Assembly: GCF_016595795.1 (NCBI RefSeq)
Contig: NZ_JAENHN010000053.1
Location: forward strand, 124,001-188,000
Source of the DNA: Clostridium yunnanense
GTDB lineage: Bacteria > Bacillota > Clostridia > Clostridiales > Clostridiaceae
Direction of reading: 5' to 3'
Length of the DNA: 64,000 bases
In this document: positions 33,871 through 45,114 of the stretch, one piece after another
Position numbering within the stretch: position 1 is the stretch's first letter
Layout: each line of letters begins with the position of its first letter
The notes under the pieces: model-generated
What the model saw: the letters and a program-made list of their open reading frames with translations, nothing else
What the model was told of the DNA's origin: nothing
Database searches by the model: none
Program-made: the position numbers and the translations under genes

Positions 33871-33906
33871 AAATCAAAAGGGATACGATATATTGTACCC
33901 CTTTTT
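33871..33906. terminator. bidirectional terminator between SASP and recJ
   Basis: AAAAGGGATAC / GTACCCCTTTT with one mismatch and an 8-nt loop; plus-strand tail is TTTTT. It overlaps the recJ stop codon. Confidence 0.8.
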
Positions 33907-35683
33907 AACATAGTCTAATACTTTTAATTATTGCTTGAATACTTCTATTGCCATTATATTCATTTATTGAAGGATAAAAAAGAAAATCCATTTTAAAGCT
34001 ACAAAATGAAGTATCTAGAATACTAAGAAACTCATTTTCTCCATATCTATCTATGAATTGTTCTTTAAATTCTTCATATTTATTAAAGCAGATTCCATCC
34101 ATGCTATAATTACTACCTAGCATTTTAAATCTAAACTTTAATATATTCTTTTCCTTCCCTATAGCCCATATTCTAAGAGTTTCCACAGATTTTTCTCCAA
34201 ACAAAGGAGTACTATTCCCTTTCCCAAATGGTTCAAGTTTCTCTAATTCATCCACAACCTGTTCATTTATATATCCTAAAGGAAGTCTCAAGTCGATTCG
34301 AACTTTTGGAACTATATCTTCATCTTTTAGATTACAGTTTTGCAGCAACTTTTCTCTAAGTTTCGGTATATTTTCTTCTTTAACAGACAATCCTGCTGCC
34401 ATTGGATGCCCACCAAACTTATCTAACAATTCTTTACAATTTGATAATTCCTCAAACATATTGTACTCATCTATGGATCGTCCTGATCCTTTGGCCATTT
34501 CTTTTCCTCTCGTCAAAACCAAAGCTGGAACATTATACTTTTCTCTAATCCTACCAGCTACAATACCAGCAATACTTTCGTGAATTGTATCATTATAAAC
34601 TACTAGCACCTTATCCTTCTCCATATTATTCCGTGAGATTTGATCTTCGATAAGCTCCACACTTTCACTAGTCATTTCTTGTCTTCTTTGATTTAATTCA
34701 TAAAGCTCTTTTGCAAGTTCAGATGCTCTATCCTTCTCATTTGTAATAAGAAGCTCAACTGATAGATCTGCAGTTTCTAATCTGCCAGTAGCATTTATAC
34801 AAGGCCCTATTATAAATCCAAGATGATATGCGCCTACTACCTTATCTTCCAGATTAGTTTGCTGCATCAAAGCTTTCAACCCTATATTTCCAGTATTATT
34901 AATACGTTTTAAACCTTCTTTTACTAGTATTCTATTTTCATCTATTAGATCAACCACATCACACACAGTAGCTATAGCCGCAAATTCAAGCAAATCATAG
35001 GACTTATTTTTAGGAATACCCAAAGCCTCGTATAAGCACTGGACCAATTTAAATGCAACTCCAGCACCACATAACTTCTTAAATGGATACTGACAATCAC
35101 CTCTTTTAGGATTAACAACCGCATCTGCATTAGGAAACCTTTCAATAAAGGTCCCATCTTCCTCTTTAAAAATAGGAATATCATGGTGATCAGTAATTAT
35201 TACATCCATACCTAGCGCTTTAGCTAAATCAACCTGCTCAAAAGCAGCAATTCCGTTATCACAGGTTAATATCAACTCATACCCTTCTTCTTTTAATTTC
35301 TTTATTCTATTACTATTCATTCCATAACCTTCATCTTCTCGATTAGGAATATAATAATCATAGTTTGCATTACAGTTTTTCAAAGCATTATTAAGAATTA
35401 CAGTACTGTTAACACCATCGCAATCATAATCTCCGTATATTGCAATTTTTTTATTATTTTCTATAGCAAGCTTTATCATAGCTACAGCTTTATCCATATC
35501 TTTCATAAGGTGACCATCATACAAGTCATCTATCTCGCCATATAAAAATTTCTCAGCTTGCTTCACACCGGTTATATCTCTGTTTACCAACAGTCTCGCA
35601 GTGAATTGACTTATATTTAATTCCTTTATAAGTTTATTTGCATCTGCAATTCCTTTATTTATTAAAAGCCAATTTTCACTCAT
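33905..35683 (-). CDS. recJ: RecJ-like single-strand DNA exonuclease (DHH family)
   Basis: 592 aa. DHH-family motifs in order: AIYGDYDCDGVNST, LTCDNGIAA, VIITDHHDIP, GPCINATGRLETAD, and the DHHA1 motif FGGHPMAAGLS. The C-terminal part has an OB-like region. RecJ degrades ssDNA 5' to 3' in repair and recombination. I chose ATG 35683 with GGAG 6 bases before; two earlier in-frame ATGs overlap the SD or the upstream gene. Many clostridia have several RecJ paralogs, so it need not be the main RecJ. Confidence 0.9.
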   Translation of the reverse strand: MSENWLLINKGIADANKLIKELNISQFTARLLVNRDITGVKQAEKFLYGEIDDLYDGHLMKDMDKAVAMIKLAIENNKKIAIYGDYDCDGVNSTVILNNALKNCNANYDYYIPNREDEGYGMNSNRIKKLKEEGYELILTCDNGIAAFEQVDLAKALGMDVIITDHHDIPIFKEEDGTFIERFPNADAVVNPKRGDCQYPFKKLCGAGVAFKLVQCLYEALGIPKNKSYDLLEFAAIATVCDVVDLIDENRILVKEGLKRINNTGNIGLKALMQQTNLEDKVVGAYHLGFIIGPCINATGRLETADLSVELLITNEKDRASELAKELYELNQRRQEMTSESVELIEDQISRNNMEKDKVLVVYNDTIHESIAGIVAGRIREKYNVPALVLTRGKEMAKGSGRSIDEYNMFEELSNCKELLDKFGGHPMAAGLSVKEENIPKLREKLLQNCNLKDEDIVPKVRIDLRLPLGYINEQVVDELEKLEPFGKGNSTPLFGEKSVETLRIWAIGKEKNILKFRFKMLGSNYSMDGICFNKYEEFKEQFIDRYGENEFLSILDTSFCSFKMDFLFYPSINEYNGNRSIQAIIKSIRLC

Positions 35684-35694
35684 ATATATCTCCA

Positions 35695-36906
35695 TTACCA
35701 AAGTATTTGCTTTGAAGGATTCACAAATACTTTTTTTATCACTCTAATTATATCTTTATTATTAATTTCGTATTCAAATTCTAATTCATCAAAAACCATT
35801 TTACTTCTTTTATACATAAGCTCATATATTGCTAGTCTATTTGCTAGCACGATACTTTTCTCTAAGTCTAGAGCTCGTTTAAGTTTCAATCTCTTTATTA
35901 AATAATTAATATCATCTTGTGTTAGAGTCTCAAAATCGCCAACTGCATTATTAACAATCAAATCTATAATGTTAAGGCATTTATCCACACTATTTTTAGA
36001 TGTACTACAATTAATAGAAAACAACTTAATATTCGATTCGTTTTTCACAGCACTGAATATCTCATATGCTAATCCACCTTTTGTTCTAACCTTATCAAAC
36101 AATCTAGAACTTACCCCTTCACCAAACCACATATTAAATATTCTAAGAGCTTCTACTTCTTTTGTATCTAGCATGCTTATATCATATATATATTGTATTT
36201 TTGCTCCATCAAATCCACTAACTTGCTTGTAATGAATATCAGATTTTATAGATTCATTATTAGCTAGTTGTTTGCTGTATTCTCCTTTAAAACTAGAGAA
36301 TATGTTATTTACTATTGACTTAATATTGTCAAAAGAAATGCTTGTAACCACTGATATGACACAGTTTTCTGGCACATAATATTTTTTATAAAATCTCTTT
36401 AGCTCATCTATATCTATTTCCTTTATAGAAGCCTCAGTGCCGATAATAATATCTTTCAACCTTTTTCTCTCATATGAATTATAGAATAGCTCATCTTCAC
36501 AATACTGGCTAAAATCTTCCTTCCATTCATTAAATTCTTGTAGTATTACATCTATCTCTTCCTTAAATCCCTTCTCACTTAAAGCAGGATTTAGTATTAT
36601 ATCTGAATATAACGAGAAAGCTTCAACAAAATCTTCATTTGAGGAAGTTCCGTAATAAATACAATATGGAAAATTTGTCATTGCATTATTAAAACCAAAA
36701 AGTCTATCGCATTTTAAATTAATTTCATCTTCATCTAGCGTAGCTGTTCCCTTAAACAGCATATGTTCAAGTGCATGTGCTGTTCCAAGCTTAAAGCCCA
36801 CTTCTGCATTAGCACCAGCTTCAAATCCAATACAAAATGAAGTCAAATAAGATTCTCTATGTTCATATAATAGCCTAACTCCATTATTTAAAACAAACCT
36901 TTCCAT
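35695..36906 (-). CDS. M16 family zinc peptidase-like protein
   Basis: 403 aa. The inverted zinc motif HxxEH is at residues 44-48 (AHALEHMLFKGTA), with the further Glu in the helix EEIDVILQEFNEWKED. The C-terminal M16 domain follows (YEIFSAVKNESNIKLFSINC). Related to the YmxG/PqqL type processing peptidases. The start at 36906 has GGAGG 5 bases upstream. It precedes recJ by 11 bases. Substrate unknown. Confidence 0.88.
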   Translation of the reverse strand: MERFVLNNGVRLLYEHRESYLTSFCIGFEAGANAEVGFKLGTAHALEHMLFKGTATLDEDEINLKCDRLFGFNNAMTNFPYCIYYGTSSNEDFVEAFSLYSDIILNPALSEKGFKEEIDVILQEFNEWKEDFSQYCEDELFYNSYERKRLKDIIIGTEASIKEIDIDELKRFYKKYYVPENCVISVVTSISFDNIKSIVNNIFSSFKGEYSKQLANNESIKSDIHYKQVSGFDGAKIQYIYDISMLDTKEVEALRIFNMWFGEGVSSRLFDKVRTKGGLAYEIFSAVKNESNIKLFSINCSTSKNSVDKCLNIIDLIVNNAVGDFETLTQDDINYLIKRLKLKRALDLEKSIVLANRLAIYELMYKRSKMVFDELEFEYEINNKDIIRVIKKVFVNPSKQILW

Positions 36907-36924
36907 AAAAACCTCCAAAAGAAA

Positions 36925-36961
36925 ATTTAAAAGTTCCTAGAGGATCCCCTCTAGGAACAAA
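36925..36961 (-). terminator. terminator hairpin after the DJ-1/PfpI gene
   Basis: Stem GTTCCTAGAGG / CCTCTAGGAAC with a 4-nt loop (36933-36958), followed on the minus strand by TTTTAAATTTT. Moderate T run. Confidence 0.75.
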
Positions 36962-36963
36962 TA

Positions 36964-37524
36964 TTACTTTTTAAGTAAAAAATTGAACATCATACCTTCT
37001 TTTAAATCAACAGCTTCTTGCTCATAACCTAGTTTCTCTAAAAGTTTGAAGGCAAAAGGCAATGTAGTAGCCGGCCCTCTACTTGTTATTATATTTCCAT
37101 CGACCACAACTAGTTCATCTTTATAAATGCAATGTTCTAATTGCTTATCAAAAGATGGATATGAAGTTATTAACTTTCCATCAATTATTCCTGCTTTAGC
37201 TAAAACTATTGGCGCAGCACAAATTGCTGCCACAATCTTTCCAGAAGCATAGTAATCCTTAACAAGCTCAATAACTCTTATATTCTCTTTAAGGTTAGAA
37301 GCTCCTGGCATCCCTCCTGGCAAAACTATAGCATCATAGCTATTTAAATCTTCACTTTCTAAAGTCATATCCGCCAACACTAATATATCATGAGATCCAG
37401 ATACCTCTTTATCTTTAATGCTGCATGTTTGACACTCTACATCTGCTCTTCTAAGAACGTCAACTACAGTAAGTGCTTCAATTTCTTCAAAACCTTCCGC
37501 TAGTAACACCAATACCTTCTTCAT
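36964..37524 (-). CDS. DJ-1/PfpI family protein (YajL/ThiJ-like)
   Basis: 186 aa. The nucleophilic Cys102 lies in the elbow IVAAICAAPIVLAKAG, and the conserved Glu is in LLAEGFEEIEALT. Other family parts: DAIVLPGGMPGASNL and ITSRGPATTLPFAFKLLE. Members act as glyoxalases, chaperones or protein-repair factors; the role here cannot be set. GGAGG precedes ATG. 15 bases after parC. Confidence 0.92.
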   Translation of the reverse strand: MKKVLVLLAEGFEEIEALTVVDVLRRADVECQTCSIKDKEVSGSHDILVLADMTLESEDLNSYDAIVLPGGMPGASNLKENIRVIELVKDYYASGKIVAAICAAPIVLAKAGIIDGKLITSYPSFDKQLEHCIYKDELVVVDGNIITSRGPATTLPFAFKLLEKLGYEQEAVDLKEGMMFNFLLKK

Positions 37525-37539
37525 ATAACTTCTAACCTC

Positions 37540-40470
37540 CTATTTAAGTTGCACTTCTTTAACATAATCATTTTGCAGTACAACAATTAGACAATTCCCT
37601 CTACCAGCTCTATTTTGTGCCTTGATATCCTCTAACATAATTTCTTTTTTGTCACCATTATTTGAAACCAAAATAATTTTCTCAGCTTTAGCCATTTCCG
37701 CTGCAATTTCATTATAACTCTTGTTATTTTTACTTTCAACAACCGACTTTAAAACCGATCCAAAAATAACAGAATCATCTTCCTTTAAGCTTATCCCTGT
37801 TACTCCAGATGCAACTCTCCCCATAGGAGAAACATTTTCTTCAGAGAACTTTATAACCATACCCTTTTTAGTTACCATTAGAACATCTGAATTACCTACG
37901 TTTTTATAAACCTTCACCGCAACCAATTCATCATCATTATTTTTTAATTTGTATGCTACTTGATTGCTGCTATTTCCTTCAAATTCCTTCATTATCGTCT
38001 TCTTTACTAACCCATTCTTTGTAAAGAACATTACAGACTTTTCCTCATTAAAATCTTTTTCAGAGCTTAAGCTCAAGATCACTTCATCTTCACTAAATCC
38101 ATCTACTAGCATTCTTATATTTATCTCATCTGAAATGTTTTGTATTAAATAACTCGGGATTTTGTACACATTACCCTTAGATGTAAATATCAAAATCTGT
38201 TCATTTGAAAGTGTAGCAGTCTTCATAAAGACATCTTTTAATGCTTTCTTATATATTTTCATATTTCCTTTTTTATTTACACCAATTATAAAATCAGCAA
38301 AATTGTATTCATCTATATACTCTATTTCTACAACTTCGTCTTCTTGGCTTATAGGGCTCAACGGAATTCCCATTATATTTCTATCTACAAGCTCTAATTC
38401 AGGCTCTTCAACTTGGAAGTCTAAACCTCGCTTTGTTTTTAAATGAATAAACTTGGACTCTTCTTCAAGTTCTACCAACCTTACATCTACAAGCTTTTCA
38501 TTTTCTTTTAATCTAATAGCCAAAAGTTTAGAGTATGCTGTTATGAATTTATCCATGGATGTCTTCTTTATAACTGCCTTCGAAGTCATAAACTTGAAGC
38601 ATTTACTTGGCATAAAATTATCTACTGATAAGGCCATTATTATCTTTTCTTCATCTATAGATAATACCTTTATAATTTCATCAATTCTTTCCCCCTTATC
38701 CTTCCACTTGTACTCTGGTATAAGGTTACACTTAGCTTGATACATATTACCCTTATCAGTGAAAAACAATATATTATCCTTTGTGTTAGAATTAATACAA
38801 TATTTAAGGTAATCTCCTTCTCTGTATTCAATATCTTCAGGATTTGAATTTGATCTATTATAAGACTTCAAAGGTACTCTCTTTATAAATCCATCATTTG
38901 ATAGAGTTACCATAACATCTTCAGCTATTATAAGTTCCTCTATATCTATTTTTGCTTCACTATCATCTTCGATAACTGCAGTTCTTCTAGCACTAGCAAA
39001 TTTATCAGTAACTTCTTTTAGCTCTTCTTTTACTACCTTTAGAAGTTCGCTTTCATCACTTAATATTTTTCTTAATCTTTTTATAATCTTATCTAGTTCT
39101 TTATGTTCCTTTTGGAATTCTTTTATTTCAAGACCAGTTAACCTATAAAGCATTAACTCCAATATAGCTTCAGCTTGTATTTCACTAAACCCAAATCTAT
39201 CTATTAGATTTATAGAAGCATCTTTTTTAGATTTAGAAGCTCTAATTGTTTCAATTATTTGATCCATTATATCGATAGCCTTTATAAAACCTTCTACAAT
39301 ATGGAATCTCTTTTCTGCTACTTCTAATTCTCTTATAGTTCGTTTTGTAACAATATCCTTTTGATGGTTAACATAGTGACCTATTATGGTCTTTAGTCCC
39401 ATTGTTTCAGGTTTACCATCTGCAAGAGCAACCATATTAAAACTTATATTACACTGCAAGTCTGTCTTTTTAAATAAATACTTAAGCACCTTATCAGCAA
39501 TATTTTCATCAGCATTTTTTCTAAGTTCAATTACAGCCCTGATACCCGTTCTGTCAGATTCATCTCTTATATCCGTTATTGCTTCCAAAGCCTTGGCATG
39601 CCTTTTATCTCCAGTCATCTCAGAAATAAGTTGAAGAAGCTTAGCCTTATTCCTTCTATAAGGAAACTCAGTTATAACAATACCAAATCTTCCATTTTCT
39701 AATTTTTCAATAATTGTCTTAGCTCTTAGAGTAACTTTTCCTTCTCCTGTTTCATAAGCAGAAAGCATAGAATTTTTACCTATTAGTATTCCTCCCGTTG
39801 GAAGATCTGGCCCTTTTATATAGTTCATTAATTCTTTTGTCGTTATCTCCGGGTTTTCTATGTAAGCTAATACGCCATCCGAAACTTCTTTAAGATTATG
39901 AGGTGGTATATTTGTAGCAAGACCTACTGCTATACCGAAAGCCCCATTCACCAAAAGGTTTGGGTATCTACTAGGTAATACTTTAGGTTCCAACTCAGTA
40001 TCGGAGTAGTTAGGAACCATCTCAACTATTCCCTTATCAATATCTCTTATCATTTCCATAGCGATAGGTGCAAGCCTTGCCTCTGTATATCTCATAGCAG
40101 CTGCACTATCACCATCAATAGATCCCCAGTTACCATGTCCATCTATAAGTGGTTCTCTAGTAGAAAAGTTTTGAGCCAATATTACCATTGATTCATAAAC
40201 AGAAGAGTCACCATGTGGGTGAAACTTACCTAAGATGTCTCCAACTATTCTTGCAGATTTATAATATGGCTTATCAGGAAAAGCTCTTAGAAGGTATGCA
40301 CCATAAAGAATTCTCCTATGAACTGGCTTTAAACCATCTCTTACATCAGGCAAAGCTCTATCTCTTGCTACCTCAACTGCATACGGCAGGTAGTTATCAG
40401 GCATAGCTTCTTCTATAGCTATAGGAATTATATTATTATCCTTAGGAATTGCTTCATTCTTTTTTGCCAT
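37540..40470 (-). CDS. parC: DNA topoisomerase IV subunit A
   Basis: 976 aa. Catalytic Tyr128 in [10 protein letters not shown]; quinolone-region sequence [13 protein letters not shown]; coiled gate domain; C-terminal six-blade beta-propeller. The first blade has SYNRSNSN where GyrA has the GyrA box, which supports topoisomerase IV over gyrase. The protein is longer than typical ParC (about 800) but in keeping with clostridial ParC. GGGGGAG precedes ATG; 17 bases after parE. Decatenates daughter chromosomes. Confidence 0.93.
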   Translation of the reverse strand: MAKKNEAIPKDNNIIPIAIEEAMPDNYLPYAVEVARDRALPDVRDGLKPVHRRILYGAYLLRAFPDKPYYKSARIVGDILGKFHPHGDSSVYESMVILAQNFSTREPLIDGHGNWGSIDGDSAAAMRYTEARLAPIAMEMIRDIDKGIVEMVPNYSDTELEPKVLPSRYPNLLVNGAFGIAVGLATNIPPHNLKEVSDGVLAYIENPEITTKELMNYIKGPDLPTGGILIGKNSMLSAYETGEGKVTLRAKTIIEKLENGRFGIVITEFPYRRNKAKLLQLISEMTGDKRHAKALEAITDIRDESDRTGIRAVIELRKNADENIADKVLKYLFKKTDLQCNISFNMVALADGKPETMGLKTIIGHYVNHQKDIVTKRTIRELEVAEKRFHIVEGFIKAIDIMDQIIETIRASKSKKDASINLIDRFGFSEIQAEAILELMLYRLTGLEIKEFQKEHKELDKIIKRLRKILSDESELLKVVKEELKEVTDKFASARRTAVIEDDSEAKIDIEELIIAEDVMVTLSNDGFIKRVPLKSYNRSNSNPEDIEYREGDYLKYCINSNTKDNILFFTDKGNMYQAKCNLIPEYKWKDKGERIDEIIKVLSIDEEKIIMALSVDNFMPSKCFKFMTSKAVIKKTSMDKFITAYSKLLAIRLKENEKLVDVRLVELEEESKFIHLKTKRGLDFQVEEPELELVDRNIMGIPLSPISQEDEVVEIEYIDEYNFADFIIGVNKKGNMKIYKKALKDVFMKTATLSNEQILIFTSKGNVYKIPSYLIQNISDEINIRMLVDGFSEDEVILSLSSEKDFNEEKSVMFFTKNGLVKKTIMKEFEGNSSNQVAYKLKNNDDELVAVKVYKNVGNSDVLMVTKKGMVIKFSEENVSPMGRVASGVTGISLKEDDSVIFGSVLKSVVESKNNKSYNEIAAEMAKAEKIILVSNNGDKKEIMLEDIKAQNRAGRGNCLIVVLQNDYVKEVQLK

Positions 40471-40487
40471 TTAATTACTCCCCCTGT

Positions 40488-42440
40488 CTAAAACTCGGCA
40501 TATTTATAAAGATACTTCTTACGTGGCTCAACAACATCTCCCATAAGTAAAGAAACCATTTTTTCAGCCTTCGCAGCATCATCTATATTAACCTGATATA
40601 GTGTTCTTGTCTCTGGGTTAAGTGTTGTGTCCCACAACTGTTCTGGATTCATTTCTCCAAGACCTTTATATCTTTGTATCAAAGCACCTTTTCCTATCTT
40701 TTTCTTTGCCTGCTCCAATTCTTGGTCACTATAAGCATATTGAGAGACTTCTCCACTCTTTGTATTCTTATAAACCTTATACAATGGTGGCTGTGCGAGA
40801 TAAAGATGTCCATTGGCGATCAAAGGTCTCATATATCTATAAATGTATGTCATCCACAAAGTTCGGATATGATATCCATCAACATCAGCATCACTCATAA
40901 TTATAATCTTATCATATCTTAAATCTTTTTCTTTATAATTATCTAAAGTTCCAGTACCTATTGCTGCATTGAATATTTTTAATTCTTCACTAGCAAGTAC
41001 ATTTTCTAGTTTCTGCTTTTCGGTATTCATTATCTTTCCCTTTGATGGCATTATAGTCTGAAATCTTCTGTCTCTAGCCTGTTTAGCAGACCCACCAGCC
41101 GAATCTCCTTCCACTACTATAAACTCAGTTTGAGTATTATCTTTTAAAGTACAAACTGCTATTTTTCCAGCTAGAGGCGCAGCACCTTTTCCTATCTTTT
41201 TCTTTTCTGCTTCATTTATTTTCCTTATCTTCTCTCTTCTAGCAGCAGCATCAAGAGCATTATTAATTACAGCTGTAGCTATTTCTTTATTATCTTCAAT
41301 CCATTCAGAAAATCTGATATATGCTAGCTCATTCATCATTGTGTAAGCTTCATTATTACCAAGCTTAGTTTTAGTTTGCCCCTCAAACATAGGATTAGAT
41401 ATCTTTATTCTTACTATTGCAGTCATGCCTTCTCTTAAGTCATCACCTTCAAATTCCTTATCTTTTTCTTTAACTAATCCAAGTTTTTTAGCCCATTCTT
41501 TATAAGCCCTTGTCATCCCTGTTTTAAATCCTGTTTCATGAGTTCCAGCTTCAGTTGTAGGTATATTATTCACATAGCTGGCTATATACTCAGTTGATGA
41601 ATCAGTAAATTGTATGCATGCCTCACCATACATGTTTATACCATCAATCTCTTTTTCACCCGAAAACAAAATTGGCTCCTGGTGAATAGGTGTTTTACTC
41701 TCATTAAGATATTCTATAAAATCTAATAGACCTCTTTCTGAATAGTACTCTTTTATTACACTTTCTTCTTTTCTATCATCAATAAATTTCAGCTTTATTC
41801 CTTTATTCTGAAAAGCTAACTCTTTTAATCTCTCATCTATTACATCAAATTTAAAATCCGTATTAGAAAAGACTTCCTCGTCAGGCATAAAGGTTACTTT
41901 AGTACCAGTCTTATCACTCTCACCTATAATCTCTAACTTAGTTACAGGTGTACCAGGCATAAGCTTTTTTAATTGCTTATCCATTGCATACTCAAATCTT
42001 TGTCTGTATATCTTACCATTCTGATAAACTTCAACTTCTAGCCACTTTGACAATGCATTTACTACAGCTGCTCCAACTCCATGTAGTCCTCCAGAAGTCT
42101 TGTAATTTTTATTATTGAACTTACCTCCAGTGTGAAGTTCGGTATACACCATCTCTACACCAGATTTTTTCTTAATAGGGTGCATCCCAGTTGGTACTCC
42201 TCTTCCATTATCAAGGACTGTTACGCTTTTATCTTTATTTAATAATACAATTGCTGTATCTCCAAATCCATTTGTTATTTCATCGATAGCATTATCAAGA
42301 ACTTCCCATACACAATGATGCAGCCCTTTACTACCAGTAGACCCAATATACATTCCGGGTCTTATCCTAACTGGTTCAAGTTTTTCAAGTGACGTAAGAT
42401 CTGTAACATCATAACTGCTATTTAAAATTTCCTTCTCCAT
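40488..42440 (-). CDS. parE: DNA topoisomerase IV subunit B
   Basis: 650 aa ATPase subunit. GHKL motifs (EVLDNAIDE, VLDNGRGVPTGMHP, SGGLHGVGAAVVNAL), transducer domain, and TOPRIM motifs EGDSAGGSAKQARDR, PSKGKIMN and MSDADVDGYHIRTL. The C-terminal PGLG-like element is GLGEMNPEQLWDTTLNP. Start ATG 42440 with GGAGGAGAATA; six more codons are open upstream. Paired with parC. Confidence 0.94.
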   Translation of the reverse strand: MEKEILNSSYDVTDLTSLEKLEPVRIRPGMYIGSTGSKGLHHCVWEVLDNAIDEITNGFGDTAIVLLNKDKSVTVLDNGRGVPTGMHPIKKKSGVEMVYTELHTGGKFNNKNYKTSGGLHGVGAAVVNALSKWLEVEVYQNGKIYRQRFEYAMDKQLKKLMPGTPVTKLEIIGESDKTGTKVTFMPDEEVFSNTDFKFDVIDERLKELAFQNKGIKLKFIDDRKEESVIKEYYSERGLLDFIEYLNESKTPIHQEPILFSGEKEIDGINMYGEACIQFTDSSTEYIASYVNNIPTTEAGTHETGFKTGMTRAYKEWAKKLGLVKEKDKEFEGDDLREGMTAIVRIKISNPMFEGQTKTKLGNNEAYTMMNELAYIRFSEWIEDNKEIATAVINNALDAAARREKIRKINEAEKKKIGKGAAPLAGKIAVCTLKDNTQTEFIVVEGDSAGGSAKQARDRRFQTIMPSKGKIMNTEKQKLENVLASEELKIFNAAIGTGTLDNYKEKDLRYDKIIIMSDADVDGYHIRTLWMTYIYRYMRPLIANGHLYLAQPPLYKVYKNTKSGEVSQYAYSDQELEQAKKKIGKGALIQRYKGLGEMNPEQLWDTTLNPETRTLYQVNIDDAAKAEKMVSLLMGDVVEPRKKYLYKYAEF

Positions 42441-42961
42441 TATTCTCCTCCAAAGCAATTAATACCTATATAACACACTATATTATTCTTTCGTATCCTG
42501 TATTTTAATTCTTGAATTATTGACACAGAATTCAAGCTTCATTTTAATAGGCAAACACACCTATATAAATATTTCTCTTCCTCATTATCAAAGTATAAAT
42601 ACTTTAAGAAATTATGTCAAACATTTGTTCGCATATATGTATTTTTATTAATTCTATACATTCACCACATCATGTAATTGTAATTAATATTTCAACTATT
42701 ATCAAGATAATTGTAATAATATTGAATTTTTATATATTTCCAAACCGTAATTCTTCTTAACCTTTCCTATATTATTGAATTTTTATATAAGCCACTTTCA
42801 TTTATTTATATCTATATTTTCAAAACTCCCTTAATAATTAGCTAGTTTAAAACAGTATCTTAAATGTATCAAAATTATGTTATTTATTAGATTTCAGTTA
42901 TTTTAACCCTCAATAAGATCAATTTACATTTATTAAGTTAATTTAAACACATTAATAACAA
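42441..42961. other. 520-bp intergenic region upstream of parE
   Basis: Very AT-rich, no supported ORF. ATTGAATTTTTATATA occurs twice (42721-42736 and 42774-42789, 53 bp apart). CTATATTTTCAAAACTCC near 42811-42830 resembles one arm of the dispersed palindromic repeat (copies A and B) and may be a decayed copy. The parE promoter should lie here. Confidence 0.4.
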
Positions 42962-42992
42962 AATACCCAATGCTTAAGCATTGGGTATCAAT
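42960..42992 (-). terminator. terminator of the glycosyltransferase gene
   Basis: AATACCCAATGCT / AGCATTGGGTATT near-perfect palindrome, minus-strand tail TATTTTGTT. Confidence 0.9.
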
Positions 42993-44405
42993 CTATACAT
43001 CATATATTCCAATTTGTCTTACATGTTTAGTGTGTGACCACTCTTTGTTATTTTTATTCATTATTCCTTGTATTGTTATCGGTACCCAAGTTAATGTGTA
43101 TATTGCATATAGAAGGTATCTAAAGAACAGCAAAGTAGCTTTCTTACCCATTGTAATCATAACAGCAGCTATGAATCCAAGAGTAAACACTATATTTACT
43201 GATGCTATAAATGTAAAGTCCTTAGTCTTTTCCATAAATTCTATAAACGCTGGTAAAACCAAAACATTTGTTGAATATAAAAGTAGAACAGCAAAAAATT
43301 TCTTTGTAAGCTTTCTATCTGCTATAAGTATAAAAGGAGTTAATAAAAATTGAAACATACTAAAGCTTCTCCAAATCCATATACTATCCTCAGAGAACAT
43401 TTGGTCCATTGTAAACAACCCTATTCCAAAATTACTTTGGATAACTGTAAGACAAAGTGACAATGCTACCATCAAAGTCATAAAAGGCTGAGCAACATAA
43501 AGTGCACAATCAAAAGCTACAAAATCTCTATCTTTAACCGCCTTTTTTATAAGCCTAACAAAAAATCTCGAAGCTACATCTGAGAAACCTTGCATCCATC
43601 TCTTTCTCTGATTCCATGAATCTTTTAAAGTAAGAGGTTTTTCATCAAACACTATAGCATCGTGAGCCCAACCTACTTTTTCTCCATTTAGTACTAGTTT
43701 ACAAGTAAACTCTAAATCTTCAGTAAGGCATGTTGCACCCCACCCTAATTTTTTGAGTATTTCTACATCCACTGCGAATCCTGTACCGCCTATTTGATTA
43801 GATAATCCCAGATTAGCTCTAGCTAATTGAAATGCTCTATTTGAAGACCAAAAGGATATAGAGTAACTTTGAGTTATCCATGAATCTTCTGGGTTCTTAC
43901 TGTCTAGATATCCCTGTACAACCTTGTATCCTTCACACATCTTTGAATTCATTTCTTTTATAAAATTAGGTGAAACTAAATTATCAGCATCAAATATTGC
44001 TATAGCATCATACTTCTTGTCCATCTTGAATATCTTATCAAACATCCATTCAAGTGCGTAACCTTTACCTCTTTTTTCCTTATTCATTCTTTCAAAGACC
44101 TTAGCACCATGTTTTCTTGATATCTCTGCAGTTGAATCAGTACAATTATCTGCAATTACAAAAATATCATACAACTCTTTTGGATACTCTTGATGTTTCA
44201 AGCTTTCAATAAGATTTCCAATAACCACTTCTTCATTGTGAGCAGCAACTATCATAGCAAATTTTTTATTTGGAGTATAGTTTTTCTTCTCTTTTCGTCT
44301 ATATAGCCCAAACAAGCTTAACATTAAATAATACAAAGTTAGTGTGTAGACTACGATTTGGAATACTTTGGTTGCAGCGGTTATATAATAAACAAAATTC
44401 CCCAT
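42993..44405 (-). CDS. membrane GT2 glycosyltransferase (processive BcsA/HasA-like)
   Basis: 470 aa. One N-terminal membrane helix, cytosolic GT2 domain and four to five C-terminal membrane helices. Motifs of processive GT2 enzymes are present: VAAHNEE, ADNCTDST, AIFDADN (DxD), TED and QRKRW. No PilZ domain. It may make or export a beta-linked polysaccharide; product unknown, and no partner genes are adjacent. Start ATG 44405 with GGGAG 8 bases upstream. Confidence 0.88.
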   Translation of the reverse strand: MGNFVYYITAATKVFQIVVYTLTLYYLMLSLFGLYRRKEKKNYTPNKKFAMIVAAHNEEVVIGNLIESLKHQEYPKELYDIFVIADNCTDSTAEISRKHGAKVFERMNKEKRGKGYALEWMFDKIFKMDKKYDAIAIFDADNLVSPNFIKEMNSKMCEGYKVVQGYLDSKNPEDSWITQSYSISFWSSNRAFQLARANLGLSNQIGGTGFAVDVEILKKLGWGATCLTEDLEFTCKLVLNGEKVGWAHDAIVFDEKPLTLKDSWNQRKRWMQGFSDVASRFFVRLIKKAVKDRDFVAFDCALYVAQPFMTLMVALSLCLTVIQSNFGIGLFTMDQMFSEDSIWIWRSFSMFQFLLTPFILIADRKLTKKFFAVLLLYSTNVLVLPAFIEFMEKTKDFTFIASVNIVFTLGFIAAVMITMGKKATLLFFRYLLYAIYTLTWVPITIQGIMNKNNKEWSHTKHVRQIGIYDV

Positions 44406-44662
44406 GTAATTCACTCCCATTTTTTATTAGTACTATATACTGGAATTTGTATCTTATAACAATTAAATATCAAAATTTTCGATTATAAATAAAGTTCAAA
44501 ATCCTTATATACTATATTTCAATAACAAGAAAAAATCAAGTCTATTTGTATATTAATATTTATACTTTTTAATTTTAAAGCGGCACTGTGTTTGCACATA
44601 AAAAATGTAATCGTTTATTTATTGACACTTTCATGTTTTTTCATCTTTTAAATGCAAAATTC

Positions 44663-44929
44663 TTATTTCCCAAAAATATTTTTCCCAATAATTATTAATA
44701 TTATTTGTACACAAAATAAAAATGGTAGTCCATATTTAAAATACCAATGCTTAGTTTTATGTCTAAATAAATTCATTGATATAATTGCCCCTAAACTACC
44801 TCCCGCTATAGCAACCAAGAACAAATTTTTTTCAGAAATTCTCCACTTACCTTTTATTGCCCTTTTCTTATCCATATACATAACAAAGAACCCTATAAGG
44901 TTTATAAATAAAAAATAATATACTATCAT
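44663..44929 (-). CDS. DUF1294 small membrane protein
   Basis: 88 aa with three predicted membrane segments. Family signature: NLIGFFVMYMDKKRAIKGKWRISEKNL, AIAGGSLGAIISMNLFRHKT and FKYGLPFLF. GAGGAG precedes ATG by 5 bases. Function unknown across the family. Confidence 0.92.
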   Translation of the reverse strand: MIVYYFLFINLIGFFVMYMDKKRAIKGKWRISEKNLFLVAIAGGSLGAIISMNLFRHKTKHWYFKYGLPFLFCVQIILIIIGKNIFGK

Positions 44930-44949
44930 CTTTACTCCTCTATAGATTT

Positions 44950-44994
44950 AGCACTTCAATCTGAAAATATAAATTTTATTATGAAACGATACAT
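44950..44994. repeat. palindromic dispersed repeat, copy D (internal deletion)
   Basis: AGCACTTCAATCTG joined to AAAATATAAATTTTATTATGAAACGATACAT. The first part matches one end of copy A (AGCACTTCAATCCG in reverse), the second the other end of copy B (AAAATATAAATTTTATTAC). The hairpin core is missing. Confidence 0.5.
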
Positions 44995-45114
44995 CCATAA
45001 CATTATTTATATTGCTTATGTGCTAAATACTTCATCTATATCATAATTTTATATTAGGTAAAAGTTTGTAAGTTTTCAGATTGCATATCCAAAATAATAG
45101 ATTGTGGTGATTTT